The notes: a model not told the origin generated them from the sequence alone. 21,535 bases of DNA from CAZBUH01 sp964495095 (GCA_964495095.1 CAZBUH010000027.1:1-21535), one strand, 5' to 3'; positions 1-8,436 are shown, numbered from the stretch's first letter. Numbers and translations: made by a program.

Positions 1-10
1 CTGTATGCGC

Positions 11-41
11 GTTATAATAACCGCGCTGCGGTTATTATAAC
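11..41. repeat. Perfect 14-bp inverted repeat with 3-nt loop
   Basis: The arm GTTATAATAACCGC (11-24) is followed by GCT and its exact reverse complement (28-41). It lies 18 bp beyond the stop of the minus-strand glycosyltransferase, so a transcript-end hairpin is the simplest role. There is no U-tract on either side, so it is not a textbook intrinsic terminator. Each arm contains a TTATAAT-like string, so it could instead be an operator or promoter dyad for a gene outside the window. Confidence 0.6.
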
Positions 42-58
42 ATATAATTTCCCATTAG

Positions 59-1591
59 TCACCTGCAAACGGCGTAATTGCCGAACCGACCCAATATCTC
101 ATGGCCGCCGCACTCATCGGAACGGAGGACATACACGGTTTTCCCGTCCTGCTCCTCATACCCGAAAACGTACTTTGAAAAGCTCAGGACGCTTCTGAAC
201 GCCCCGTCGGGATTTAAATACTCCACTGTGCTGTAAAATTCCTCCGGCGGCACCTCGTTATAAAACAGAACGAAGATATACGGCGCGTTTACGCTGTCGG
301 TTATGCAGACCCGCTGGGCGTCCACCGTCTCCGCATACTGTATCGCGTCACCAAGGCCCTGGAAAAACCACCAGGAGAGCGTCTCCTGTGTGTCCGTGAG
401 ATAGAGCGCCCCGGCGTAGGCGGCGCTGCCCGCCGTAAGGGCGATGGCGCAGGCACAGCTTGCGGCCCCCAGACGGATATCCGCCGTTGAGGCCAGCTTT
501 ACGAGCCGGAAAAGTCCCATGGCCGTAAACCACGCTATGGGCAGAAAGGCCATGTTCATTCTGTTTATGTTCACGTCTATGAAAAAGGACGCTGCAAAGG
601 AGGCGCCCAGCGCCATAAGCATCAGCGCTTCCCCGGTTCCGCGGCCCTTCAGGCTGTCGTGCACCGCAAAGCCCACACCGGCGGCGGCAAACAGCAGGTA
701 TCCGGGAAAATACATAAAGCCTTTGACAGAATTATAGCAATAACCGTCTGTCTGTTTCAGAAGAATTTTGAGAAATGAGATGAAATTCCCGGCGGAAAAC
801 CCCACTGTGGCCGTCTGCCGCGTCTCGGTAAGCGCCGGCAGCGTGACCGAAAACAGCTTTATTTCGCCCCGGCCCATTATGTTTATAAGATTGCACAGGC
901 CGATGGGCAGAGCTATGATCGTAAAAACGGCCAGCGCCGCAAAAAATTCCCGAAGCCTCAGACAGCGGCGCTTCAGGAGATATATAACGGCCATTACGAG
1001 GAACACCGGCAAAAATATAAACGCCGTGCCGTAGGCGTAGAGGGAGAGGCCGAAAGCCGCCCCGGCGGCTATAAGAAGCTTCGGCCGCTCCATTGAGAGC
1101 ACAGTAAAATATATGCCCAGAAGGAGGAAAAACGGCAGAAGATTAGATTCCAGCGACCAGCGGCTTATCATAACGTGCCAGGGGCATACGGCCAGCAGGA
1201 AAAGCGCTGCAAGTCCACCGGCCCGGCCCTTTAATTTTCTCCCCAGGTGCCAGAAAACCGGCAGCGTCCCGGTGCCAAAAATCGCCGCAGGCAGCCGCAG
1301 GGAAAATTCGCTGAGCCCGAACAGGGCTATAAACGGCATTGAAAGATATGAGTACAGCACGTTCTGTCCGCTGCCCCAGGATATGAAAAGCACCGGCCAG
1401 GATACCCCGTTCCTGTCCACGCCGTAGTTTAAAAGGGCCCACGCCTCATACCCGGCGGAGGCTTCGTCCTGGTTGAGGCCAACAGGCAGGCTGCCGATGG
1501 CGGCAAACCGCAGCGCCCCGCCCAGCCCTATAAGCAGCAGCACAAAAAGCCTTTCATGCCCGGTTATAAAATTTCCTATGCGTTTTATCAT
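59..1591 (-). CDS. GT39/ArnT-like membrane glycosyltransferase
   Basis: A polytopic membrane protein of 510 residues, resembling dolichyl-phosphate-mannose protein mannosyltransferase (GT39/PMT_2) enzymes, which move a sugar from a polyprenyl phosphate to an acceptor on the outer face of the membrane. After a first hydrophobic segment (about 15-33) comes the first extracytoplasmic loop with an acidic pair, Asp42-Glu43, in LNQDEASAGY, the position of the catalytic/metal-binding acid in this family. About ten or more hydrophobic segments follow, then a soluble C-terminal part (roughly from residue 400). The frame also opens at a GTG at 1621, but I chose the ATG at 1591 because AAAAGGGG sits 7 nt before it. 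It is divergent from the ABC operon. The acceptor (protein, teichoic acid or other) is unknown. Confidence 0.8.
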   Translation of the reverse strand: MIKRIGNFITGHERLFVLLLIGLGGALRFAAIGSLPVGLNQDEASAGYEAWALLNYGVDRNGVSWPVLFISWGSGQNVLYSYLSMPFIALFGLSEFSLRLPAAIFGTGTLPVFWHLGRKLKGRAGGLAALFLLAVCPWHVMISRWSLESNLLPFFLLLGIYFTVLSMERPKLLIAAGAAFGLSLYAYGTAFIFLPVFLVMAVIYLLKRRCLRLREFFAALAVFTIIALPIGLCNLINIMGRGEIKLFSVTLPALTETRQTATVGFSAGNFISFLKILLKQTDGYCYNSVKGFMYFPGYLLFAAAGVGFAVHDSLKGRGTGEALMLMALGASFAASFFIDVNINRMNMAFLPIAWFTAMGLFRLVKLASTADIRLGAASCACAIALTAGSAAYAGALYLTDTQETLSWWFFQGLGDAIQYAETVDAQRVCITDSVNAPYIFVLFYNEVPPEEFYSTVEYLNPDGAFRSVLSFSKYVFGYEEQDGKTVYVLRSDECGGHEILGRFGNYAVCR

Positions 1592-1732
1592 CACAAGGCC
1601 CCTTTTTATGGGAAATTCCACATTATCAACAGAATTGTCAACAATTTGGGATAAAATTACAGTCGTATTCTGCCGTTTCTCAGTGAAATTTGGGTTTTTA
1701 TTTTTTCTTTACTCGCCGCCGGCAAAATGTTA

Positions 1733-1786
1733 TTATTGGATTAATAATCCTTACTTATAATAATATATATAATGCAGGTTTGTCAA
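1733..1786. promoter_or_regulatory. Overlapping divergent promoters with palindromic operator candidate
   Basis: For the plus-strand ABC operon, TTATTG (1733-1738), a 17-bp spacer and TATAAT (1756-1761) fit a sigma-A promoter. For the minus-strand glycosyltransferase, TTGACA reads from 1786 to 1781, with TATTAT at 1762-1757 after 18 bp. The two -10 elements overlap. The palindrome GGATTA-A-TAATCC (1738-1750) lies between the plus -35 and -10 and near the expected minus start point, so one repressor could control both. The plus-strand leader carries GGAGGGG (1794-1800) before the ATG at 1806. Confidence 0.5.
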
Positions 1787-1805
1787 AACCTTTGGAGGGG
1801 TTTTA

Positions 1806-2507
1806 ATGGGGTACATAACGCTGGATAACGTCTGCAGGCTCTATAAGATGGGCGACAGCACCATAAAGGCGGCGGACAATATCAGCTTTGAAATAGAAAA
1901 GGGCGAGTTTGCAGTTATAGTCGGCCCGTCCGGCGCGGGAAAGACAACAGTGCTGAACCTCATCGGCGGCATGGATATGTGCGACGGCGGTACCATCACA
2001 GTTGACGGCGCGGTCATCAGCAGCTACAGCCGGAAGGAGCTCACGGCCTACAGGCGGTACGATATAGGCTTTGTTTTCCAGTTTTACAACCTTGTGCAGA
2101 ACCTGACTGCCCTTGAGAATGTGGAGCTTGCGGCCCAGATATGCCGCGACGCCCTGGATCCGGCCACGGTGCTGAAGCAGGTGGGCCTGGGGGACAGGAT
2201 GTCCAACTTCCCGGCCCAGCTCTCAGGCGGCGAACAGCAGCGGGTGGCGATAGCCAGGGCCCTGGCCAAAAATCCAAAGCTCCTTTTGTGCGACGAGCCT
2301 ACCGGAGCTCTTGACTACAACACCGGTAAGGAGATACTTATGCTTTTGAGGGACGCCTGCCGAATCCAGGGCATGACCGTTGTGGTCATAACCCACAACC
2401 AGGCCATAGCGCCCATGGCGGACAGGGTGATACATATTAAAAACGGCAGGGCGGAGGATGTGAGGCTCAACCCACATCCCGCCGCGGTAGAGGCGATAGA
2501 ATGGTGA
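1806..2507 (+). CDS. ABC transporter ATP-binding protein (MacB/LolD-type)
   Basis: This 233-residue protein is a complete ABC nucleotide-binding subunit. Visible motifs are Walker A GPSGAGKT (40-47), Q-loop Gln92 in FVFQFYNL, signature LSGGEQQR (139-146), Walker B LLLCDE (159-164), D-loop GALD (167-170) and the H-loop His197 in VVITHN. The FVFQFYNLVQNLTALENV stretch is typical of ATPases that pair with FtsX/MacB-type permeases, which push lipids, lipoproteins or peptides out of the membrane rather than importing solutes. Its stop overlaps the start of the permease gene (ATGGTGA), so the two are translationally coupled and almost certainly form one transporter. The start has a strong ribosome site 5 nt upstream. 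Confidence 0.95.
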   Translation: MGYITLDNVCRLYKMGDSTIKAADNISFEIEKGEFAVIVGPSGAGKTTVLNLIGGMDMCDGGTITVDGAVISSYSRKELTAYRRYDIGFVFQFYNLVQNLTALENVELAAQICRDALDPATVLKQVGLGDRMSNFPAQLSGGEQQRVAIARALAKNPKLLLCDEPTGALDYNTGKEILMLLRDACRIQGMTVVVITHNQAIAPMADRVIHIKNGRAEDVRLNPHPAAVEAIEW

Positions 2508-5500
2508 GAAGCTCGGCTTTTAAGGATTTTTTCCGCGAGATACGGAACACGCTCAGCCGGTTTATATCTATAACCCTGCTGCTTATCCTGGCTGTGGCCT
2601 TTTTCTCCGGCCTGCGGTCAACAGAGCCGGATATGCAGCTGACGGGCGATAATTTTTTCGATAAGTATAACATGTACGATTTAAAGGTTCAGTCTACCCT
2701 GGGCCTGACAGACGGGGATTTGGACGCCCTTGGGAATATAGAGGGCGTGCAGGAGGTATGCGGCGGTTACGGCTTTGACGTACTCGTAAAGGCCCCGGAT
2801 GACGATATAGTTATAGCCCTGGCCTCCATACCCGAATCCGGAATAAACGGCCTGGAGCTTACGGAGGGGGAGATGCCCTCGGATCCCAGCGAGTGCGTTG
2901 TGGACGAAAAATTCCTGCTGCTTATGGGACTCAGCGTGGGTGACAGCTTTACCGTCTCCCAGGTGCAGGACGGGTTTGAGGACTGCCTTACCGGCACTGA
3001 GTTTAAGATAACCGGCTCCGGCATAAGCCCGCTGTATATAGATAAGACCTCTAAAGGCTCCTCTACCCTTGGAAACGGCTCAGTATCGTCATATATTTTC
3101 GTGCCTGAGAGCGCCTTTTCCATGGATTACTACACCGCCGTTTACGCCACCGTGGAAAACGCCGCGGCGGAGCTTACATACAGCGACGCCTATTCGGATT
3201 TGGTAGGCCCTGTAAAGGCACGTTTTGAGGATATGGGGGCAGAGCGCCTTGAGGCGCGCCGGAATTCTCTGGTGAGCGACGCACAGGCGGAGCTTGACGA
3301 CGCCAGGGCCCAACTCAGCGATGCCCAGGCCGAGGCGGACGAGAAGCTCTCCGACGCACAAAAGAAGATAGACGATGCGCAGGCAGAGCTTGACGGCGGC
3401 TATGCCGCCCTCCGGGACGCCCAGGAGGAGCTTGATGAGAAAAAGTCCGATGGCTACGGGCAGATAAATTCCGCTTTGGAGCAGCTTGACGCCGCCGACG
3501 CCCAGCTTCAGGCGGGCTGGACCGCCTATGAGAGCGCCAAAAACCGTGCCGACGCGGAGATGGATCAAAAAACCGCCGAGCTGAACGAGGCCCAGGATAC
3601 ATTGAATGAAAAGCAGGCGGAGGTTGACGCCGGGTATAAGGCCCTTGAGGACATGAAGGCCCAGCTTGAGGCCATGAACGCCGATCCGGAGACCTATGCC
3701 CAGGAGATAGCCCAGCTTGAGGCGCAGATAACCGCCATGGAGCAGCAGCTTCAGGCCGCCCAGGCGGAGATAGACGCCGGCTGGCAGCAGGTAAATGCCG
3801 GCTGGGACGCCATAAACCAGGCCCAGGCGGAGCTTGCGGCCTCAAGGGAGCAGCTTCAGCAGAATGAAGCCGCCCTGATCTCCCGCCGCGCCTCCGTAAA
3901 CGCCAGCCTTGCTGAATTGGAGCAGGCCGTGGCCGAGGGCCAAAAGGAGATAGACGATGGCCAGAAGGAGCTGGAGGACGGGGAAAAAGAACTCCAGGAC
4001 GCAAAAAAGGAATATGAGACAGCAAAGGCCGACGCGGAAAAGGAGCTTAACGACGCTCAGGAGAAGATAGACGACGCCCAGAGGGAGATAGACGATATAC
4101 CCCAGGGAAGCTGGTACGTTTTCGACAGGGACAGCAACTCCGGCTATGCGGGGTACCTGCAGGATTCCCAGCGCATGGGCAAGCTGGCAAATGTGTTCCC
4201 AATCATATTTTTCCTTGTGGCGGCACTTGTATGCCTCACTACAATGACAAGAATGGTAGAGGATAAGCGCATTGAAATCGGCACCTACAAGGCGCTGGGC
4301 TACGGCAGCGGCGCCACTTCGGCGAAATTCCTCGGATACGGCTTCCTGGCCTCCGTAATCGGCGTGTCCATCGGCGCCGCCATAGGCATGACCCTTATAC
4401 CGCATATAATTATGAATACCTACGGCATAATGTACGATATGCCGCGGCCCCAGACCCCGGTATACGTTTCCCTGATAATCCAGAGCCTTGCCGCCGCCAT
4501 CGCGTGCACCGTGGGCGCCACACTTGCAGCCTGCCTCACCTCGCTGCGTGAACGCCCGGCAAGCCTTCTGAGACCGCGTTCCCCAAAGGCGGGAAAGCGC
4601 ATATTTATGGAATATGTCCCGTTTATATGGAAACACATGTCCTTTTTCGGAAAGGTGTCCTTCAGGAATATATTCCGCTATAAAAAGCGGTTTTTCATGA
4701 CTATGATAGGCATCGGCGGCTGTACCGCCCTTATTGTGACGGGCTTCGGCCTCCGCTCCTCAATAATGGAGATAACGGATAAGCAGTTTTTCGACGTGTG
4801 GACGTACAATTTGCAGGTCTACACCGATGAGGACGCCTCCGATAGCCAGATGGAGGAGCTGTACTCCTATCTGGACGGCAGCAGCCAGGTCGCGGGCTAC
4901 ACCCAGGTCAGGACGGACACGGTGGACTTCTATGCAAACGGGCATACGCACCCGGGCTACTGCCTGGCTCCCGCGGATGAGGACGGTCTGGAGGGCTATA
5001 TCTCCCTGCGCCACAGGAAGGACTCCGGGCCCGTCGCTCTCTCCGGCGACAGCGTAGTTATAACGGAAAAGCTCTCGGAGCTTCTTAATATAAAGGCAGG
5101 GGACCGGCTCACCGTTATCAGGGACGACGTGCAGTTTGAGGTCACAGTTACCGACATAACGGAAAACTACGTGTACCATTACGTATATATGTCCGCCGGC
5201 ACCTATGAGAAAATTTTCGGTGAAAAGGCCGTTATGAACGAGCTTCTGGTAAAATCCGCCGACGCCTCCGACGGCACGGTGAACAGCATATCCTCGGAGC
5301 TTCTCACAAAGGGCGCCGTAAATTACGTGGCGACCTTCAACAACATATCCAGCAGCCTGAGAAAATCCATGAGCAGCATAAATTACGTGGTGGCCATAAT
5401 ACTTGTGTCCGCGGCGGCCCTTGCCTTTGTGGTGCTCTACAATCTGAACAACATAAACATCGCCGAGCGGCAGAAGGAGCTTGCCACAATAAAGGTCCTG

Positions 5501-5779
5501 GGCTTTTTCGACGGGGAGGTATCCTGGTATATCGTCCGGGAAAATGTGTTCCTGACGCTGCTGGGCACCGCCGCGGGCCTTTTGGGCGGCAGATATATGC
5601 TGGAGTGGCTTATAACCTCCGTGGAGGTGGATATAGCCATGTTCAACCGCAGCGCCGGGGCCTCCTGCTATCTGCTGGCGGCGGCATTGACAATCCTCTT
5701 TGCCGTTATAGTGAACGTCCTGGGCCATGTGAAAATGAAATCCATAGATATGATAGAGTCCCTTAAATCAGCGGAATAA
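2501..5779 (+). CDS. FtsX-family ABC permease with long coiled-coil insert
   Basis: A 1092-residue permease partner of the upstream ATPase. Order of parts: transmembrane helix about 21-38; extracytoplasmic domain to about 255; a very long, charged, heptad-like segment about 256-531 built from repeats such as DAQAELDDA; a first FtsX core with hydrophobic segments near 565-585, 608-630 and 652-680; a second helix near 730-750; a second extracytoplasmic domain; and a last FtsX core (about 960-982, 1015-1037, 1050-1075). The motif KRIEIGTYKALGYG after the first core, echoed by RQKELATIKVLGF after the second, is the coupling-helix region of FtsX domains. The total of eight helices fits a duplicated-core FtsX permease. 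The coiled coil would project outside the cell, where it may reach into the wall or transduce force. Substrate unknown. Confidence 0.92.
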   Translation: MVRSSAFKDFFREIRNTLSRFISITLLLILAVAFFSGLRSTEPDMQLTGDNFFDKYNMYDLKVQSTLGLTDGDLDALGNIEGVQEVCGGYGFDVLVKAPDDDIVIALASIPESGINGLELTEGEMPSDPSECVVDEKFLLLMGLSVGDSFTVSQVQDGFEDCLTGTEFKITGSGISPLYIDKTSKGSSTLGNGSVSSYIFVPESAFSMDYYTAVYATVENAAAELTYSDAYSDLVGPVKARFEDMGAERLEARRNSLVSDAQAELDDARAQLSDAQAEADEKLSDAQKKIDDAQAELDGGYAALRDAQEELDEKKSDGYGQINSALEQLDAADAQLQAGWTAYESAKNRADAEMDQKTAELNEAQDTLNEKQAEVDAGYKALEDMKAQLEAMNADPETYAQEIAQLEAQITAMEQQLQAAQAEIDAGWQQVNAGWDAINQAQAELAASREQLQQNEAALISRRASVNASLAELEQAVAEGQKEIDDGQKELEDGEKELQDAKKEYETAKADAEKELNDAQEKIDDAQREIDDIPQGSWYVFDRDSNSGYAGYLQDSQRMGKLANVFPIIFFLVAALVCLTTMTRMVEDKRIEIGTYKALGYGSGATSAKFLGYGFLASVIGVSIGAAIGMTLIPHIIMNTYGIMYDMPRPQTPVYVSLIIQSLAAAIACTVGATLAACLTSLRERPASLLRPRSPKAGKRIFMEYVPFIWKHMSFFGKVSFRNIFRYKKRFFMTMIGIGGCTALIVTGFGLRSSIMEITDKQFFDVWTYNLQVYTDEDASDSQMEELYSYLDGSSQVAGYTQVRTDTVDFYANGHTHPGYCLAPADEDGLEGYISLRHRKDSGPVALSGDSVVITEKLSELLNIKAGDRLTVIRDDVQFEVTVTDITENYVYHYVYMSAGTYEKIFGEKAVMNELLVKSADASDGTVNSISSELLTKGAVNYVATFNNISSSLRKSMSSINYVVAIILVSAAALAFVVLYNLNNINIAERQKELATIKVLGFFDGEVSWYIVRENVFLTLLGTAAGLLGGRYMLEWLITSVEVDIAMFNRSAGASCYLLAAALTILFAVIVNVLGHVKMKSIDMIESLKSAE

Positions 5780-5801
5780 AAAACACAGAGGAGAGAGAAA
5801 A

Positions 5802-6563
5802 ATGCACTACCGCAGACTGCCCCTGCAGGGGCTGTGCAACGCCAGGGATTTGGGGGGATACCCGGCGGAAAACGGCAGGATAACGAAATTCGGCGCGTTT
5901 ATACGGAGCGAGGTGCCGTCGCACCTTACGCCGGAGGACATGGATTTTCTCAAAAATTACGGCGTGAAAATGTCCATAGACTTTCGCGGCGCACGAGAGC
6001 TTGAAAAGGCCCCAAGCCGCATGGCCGCGGCCGGTTGGGCCGAATACCGCCACTGCCCCATGTTCAACGAGACGGTGGCCAGGGGAGCGGGCCTGGAGCA
6101 GAAAGGCCCCGTAAAGCCCGTGCCGGACGGGGACGACCTGTGGAAGAAAATGTACGTATCAATGGCCGAGGAGCACAAATCGTGGGTGAAATCGGCTCTT
6201 GAGACCGCCGCCGGATGCTCCGGGGCCGTTATGTATAACTGCACCACGGGAAAAGACAGAACAGGCATGTTTTCCGCGTTCCTGCTGGCAATCGCCGGGG
6301 TAGGGGATCTGGACATAATCGCTGACTACTGCGTGTCCCAGGTGTATCTCCGGCCCATGTACTCCACCATGTTCCACCTGCTGCCGGGCCGGGCTACCGA
6401 GTCCGGGCCGGACCTCAGCGACCCATTTTTCAAGACTCAGCCGGAGAATATGGAGACGCTTTTGGAGCACTTCAATAAAAACTACGGGGGCACAAGGGCG
6501 TATCTCGCGTCCTGCGGCGTGACGGAGGACGTTATGGAGCTGCTGCGGAATAAGCTTGTATAA
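5802..6563 (+). CDS. Tyrosine-phosphatase-like protein (Y_phosphatase3 type)
   Basis: This 253-residue protein has the C-x5-R phosphatase loop as CTTGKDR (Cys147 to Arg153) followed by TG, the signature of bacterial protein-tyrosine/phosphoinositide phosphatases of the IphP/MptpB type. The N-terminal NARDLGGYPAENGRI and FRGARELEKAPS segments (substrate loop with an Arg) match that family too. The usual His before the catalytic Cys is Asn here (YNCTTGKDR). No signal peptide is seen, so it should be cytoplasmic. It begins 22 bp after the permease stop with AGGAGAG ahead of the ATG and is followed by a strong terminator, so it is the last gene of the ABC operon. The substrate (phosphoprotein or phosphorylated small molecule) is not evident. 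Confidence 0.87.
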   Translation: MHYRRLPLQGLCNARDLGGYPAENGRITKFGAFIRSEVPSHLTPEDMDFLKNYGVKMSIDFRGARELEKAPSRMAAAGWAEYRHCPMFNETVARGAGLEQKGPVKPVPDGDDLWKKMYVSMAEEHKSWVKSALETAAGCSGAVMYNCTTGKDRTGMFSAFLLAIAGVGDLDIIADYCVSQVYLRPMYSTMFHLLPGRATESGPDLSDPFFKTQPENMETLLEHFNKNYGGTRAYLASCGVTEDVMELLRNKLV

Positions 6564-6590
6564 CCGGGGCCTCCCTTTGGAGCATAAAAT

Positions 6591-6626
6591 AAAGTCCGCC
6601 GGACTTAAAAACCCCGGCGGACTTTT
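6591..6626. terminator. Intrinsic terminator after ABC-phosphatase operon
   Basis: The perfect 12-bp stem AAAGTCCGCCGG (6591-6602) / CCGGCGGACTTT (6614-6625) has an 11-nt loop and ends in TTTT on the plus strand. On the minus strand it is followed by TATTTTATG, so it could act in both directions between these convergent genes. Confidence 0.85.
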
Positions 6627-6647
6627 GCTATGAGCGCTTATAAAAAC

Positions 6648-6669
6648 CTTCGCCGGAATTCCGGCGGAG
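6648..6669 (-). terminator. Terminator of the CoA-transferase gene
   Basis: A stem CTTCGCCGG / CCGGCGGAG around AATT (one G-T pair). Read leftward it is followed by GTTTTTATAAG, which supplies the U-run. It begins just past the CoA-transferase stop. Confidence 0.75.
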
Positions 6670-6678
6670 AAATTATTT

Positions 6679-7977
6679 TTACCACAGCAGCAGCCTGTCC
6701 GCATCTTCCCTTAGCTGCCGGCGGAAATCAGGATGGGCCACCGCTATAAGGTTTTCCACCCTTTTTCTCACAGACATTCCCCGGAGCTTTGCTATTCCGT
6801 ATTCGGTCACAACGTAGTCCACCTCGTTGCGGCCGAGGGTCACTACAGAGCCGGGGTCAAGCCGGGCGTTTATGCTGGATATGGTTCCGTTTTTCTTCGT
6901 GGATGCCACGGCGATGATGTTCCTGCCATTTTTGGCGTGGGCCGCTCCCACCGCCATATCAACCTGGCCGCCGCTGCCGCTGTACTGCCGGGAGCCGATG
7001 GATTCAGAGCACACCTGGCCTGTGAGATCCACAGTGAGGCATGAATTTACAGATACAAAATTGTCGTTTTGGGATATGGTCCAGGGATCGTTTACATAAT
7101 CGCCGCGGAGCATCAGAACCGACGGATTGCTGTCCAGCATATCGTAGAGCCGCTGAGTGCCGTAGGCGAAGGTGCCGACTATCTTCCCCCTGTGGAGCGT
7201 TTTTTTACTGCCGTTTATCACCCCGGCCTCCACCAAATCCACCATGGAATTGGTTATCATCTCCGAGTGGACGCCAAGATCGTGCTTATCCATAAGAGCC
7301 ATGGCGGCGGCGTCCGGGACCCCGCCTATTCCAAGCTGTATCGTGTCCCCGTCGTTTATAAGGGCGGCCACGTACTGGCCGATGGCCTTTTCAGTGCCGT
7401 TTGGCTTGCTCTCGGGGAGGTAGGGCAGGGTGGACGTGTGCTCGATTATATAGTCCACCTGGCTTATGTGTATCTCCGTATCGCCGTATATTCTGGGCAG
7501 ATTGGGGTTTACCTCCACAATTATCCTGTCGGCGCTCTCCATGAAGGTCCGCTCGTGGATAAGGCACAGGGGCATCAGGAAATATCCGTGGCTGTCCATA
7601 GGAGTGACGGCGGCGATAAATGTCTTGCAGCCGTTCTCTGTTATCCAGCGCCCGGGGCCGTTGTGCAGATCGCAGGGATAGTAGCTCAGGGCCCCGGCGT
7701 CGTGGTTTTTCCTGGTGGCCCCCATAAGGAAGGTCAAATCTATATCAAAGGTGTCGGCGTACTTGGGGTCGGAGAGAAATTCGTGCTCTCTGAAGCACAT
7801 GGGGGCGTACATCTTCACCCCATGGCGTTTCCCGTAGAGCCGGTGGAGATTGTCAAATATACCTGTGGGCTCGTTTGCACATTGGGAGGTGGCGATTATG
7901 TCGTCATCCGGTATTATGTCCGGCAGGTCCTCAAGGGATATCAGTTTTCTTTTGTATTCTTCCGTATACAGTTCCAT
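6679..7977 (-). CDS. Acetyl-CoA hydrolase/4-hydroxybutyrate CoA-transferase family enzyme
   Basis: This 432-residue protein belongs to the class I CoA-transferase family that includes Cat1/Cat2, 4-hydroxybutyrate CoA-transferase and butyrate:acetate CoA-transferase. The family motif QLGIGGVPDA and the catalytic glutamate segment LGVHSEM are present. The glutamate is Glu239, next to the place where the 4-hydroxybutyrate enzyme of Clostridium aminobutyricum has its active-site Glu (about 238). This Glu forms the glutamyl-CoA thioester. Gly-rich SRQYSGSGGQVD and VVTEYGIAKLRG near the C-terminus also match. Length is typical. Likely use is CoA exchange between acetate/propionate/butyrate-type acids in fermentation; the exact acid cannot be told. 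It is a single-gene unit with its own promoter (TTGAAA-17-TATTAT) and AAGGA 9 nt before the ATG. Confidence 0.9.
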   Translation of the reverse strand: MELYTEEYKRKLISLEDLPDIIPDDDIIATSQCANEPTGIFDNLHRLYGKRHGVKMYAPMCFREHEFLSDPKYADTFDIDLTFLMGATRKNHDAGALSYYPCDLHNGPGRWITENGCKTFIAAVTPMDSHGYFLMPLCLIHERTFMESADRIIVEVNPNLPRIYGDTEIHISQVDYIIEHTSTLPYLPESKPNGTEKAIGQYVAALINDGDTIQLGIGGVPDAAAMALMDKHDLGVHSEMITNSMVDLVEAGVINGSKKTLHRGKIVGTFAYGTQRLYDMLDSNPSVLMLRGDYVNDPWTISQNDNFVSVNSCLTVDLTGQVCSESIGSRQYSGSGGQVDMAVGAAHAKNGRNIIAVASTKKNGTISSINARLDPGSVVTLGRNEVDYVVTEYGIAKLRGMSVRKRVENLIAVAHPDFRRQLREDADRLLLW

Positions 7978-8008
7978 CGGTTACCGTCCTTAAATCGTGT
8001 TTTTACTT

Positions 8009-8037
8009 ATAATACAATATTGCCGCGGGAATTTCAA
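8009..8037 (-). promoter_or_regulatory. Promoter of the CoA-transferase gene
   Basis: Reading leftward, TTGAAA (8037-8032), a 17-bp spacer and TATTAT (8014-8009) make a near-consensus sigma-A promoter about 30 bp upstream of the ATG at 7977. Confidence 0.7.
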
Positions 8038-8056
8038 CAGCCCCAGGCGCGGGACA

Positions 8057-8083
8057 TTAAAAAGGCCCCCGAAAGGGGGCCTT
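8057..8083 (-). terminator. Terminator of the SDR-SnoaL operon
   Basis: The perfect 9-bp stem AAGGCCCCC / GGGGGCCTT (8062-8070, 8075-8083) has a GAAA loop (as written on +). Reading leftward it is followed by TTTAAT. It separates this operon from the CoA-transferase promoter downstream. Confidence 0.85.
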
Positions 8084-8094
8084 AATTGCATTTA

Positions 8095-8436
8095 TTATGC
8101 CGGACGGATGGTGAGCTCCTGTATCAGGCCGTCTTCAGAAACGCTCTCTACAGTGGCTTCCACGTGGAGGTACTGTCCCTCATAGGACACAAGGTAGTTT
8201 GCCGTCATGTCGTCCTCAAACACAGGATCGGATATCTGTATCTTTTTGAAGAAGAATTTGTTGTTGAAGAACATCTCGATGCTCTCCCGGCCGTACACAT
8301 GGTAGTTTGCCATTTTATAGCCTATGGGGCAGAAGTCGAAAAGGCGGCTTTTCACTGCAAAGCACTCCGAAAGGGACACGCAGTCCCGGTCCTCCATGGC
8401 TTTTATGTATCTCTCAATAAGCTTTTTTTCGCTCAT
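8095..8436 (-). CDS. Small SnoaL/NTF2-like protein
   Basis: A 113-residue soluble protein whose plan (N-terminal helices with IERYIKAMEDRDCVSLSECF, a GRESIEMFFNNKFF helix, then alternating strands ending in a charged C-terminal strand) is that of the NTF2/SnoaL cone fold. Members of this fold include ketosteroid isomerase, polyketide cyclases and bile-acid dehydratase BaiE. I cannot assign catalytic residues, so it may be an isomerase, dehydratase or only a binding protein. It starts 12 nt after the SDR stop with AAGGAGGG upstream, so it is co-transcribed with the dehydrogenase. It is less than half the length of the three NTF2-like paralogs on the other strand and is not a truncated copy of them by eye. 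Confidence 0.75.
   Translation of the reverse strand: MSEKKLIERYIKAMEDRDCVSLSECFAVKSRLFDFCPIGYKMANYHVYGRESIEMFFNNKFFFKKIQISDPVFEDDMTANYLVSYEGQYLHVEATVESVSEDGLIQELTIRPA

Noticed and set aside
3266..4096. Tandem DNA repeat or CRISPR-like array
   Set aside because: The recurring GACGCCCAGG/GAGCTTGACG units are codons of the coiled-coil protein in frame, with no fixed repeat length or spacers.
3315..5728. Long minus-strand ORFs (236, 264 and 322 residues) opposite the FtsX permease
   Set aside because: They arise from the repetitive GC-rich coding of the permease on the other strand; compositions are biased and no ribosome site or motif supports them.
7069..8085. A 338-residue plus-strand ORF opposite the CoA-transferase
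   Set aside because: It mirrors the CoA-transferase frame, has His/Tyr/Gly-rich nonsense composition, and no recognisable motif; the minus-strand gene has clear family motifs, promoter and terminator.
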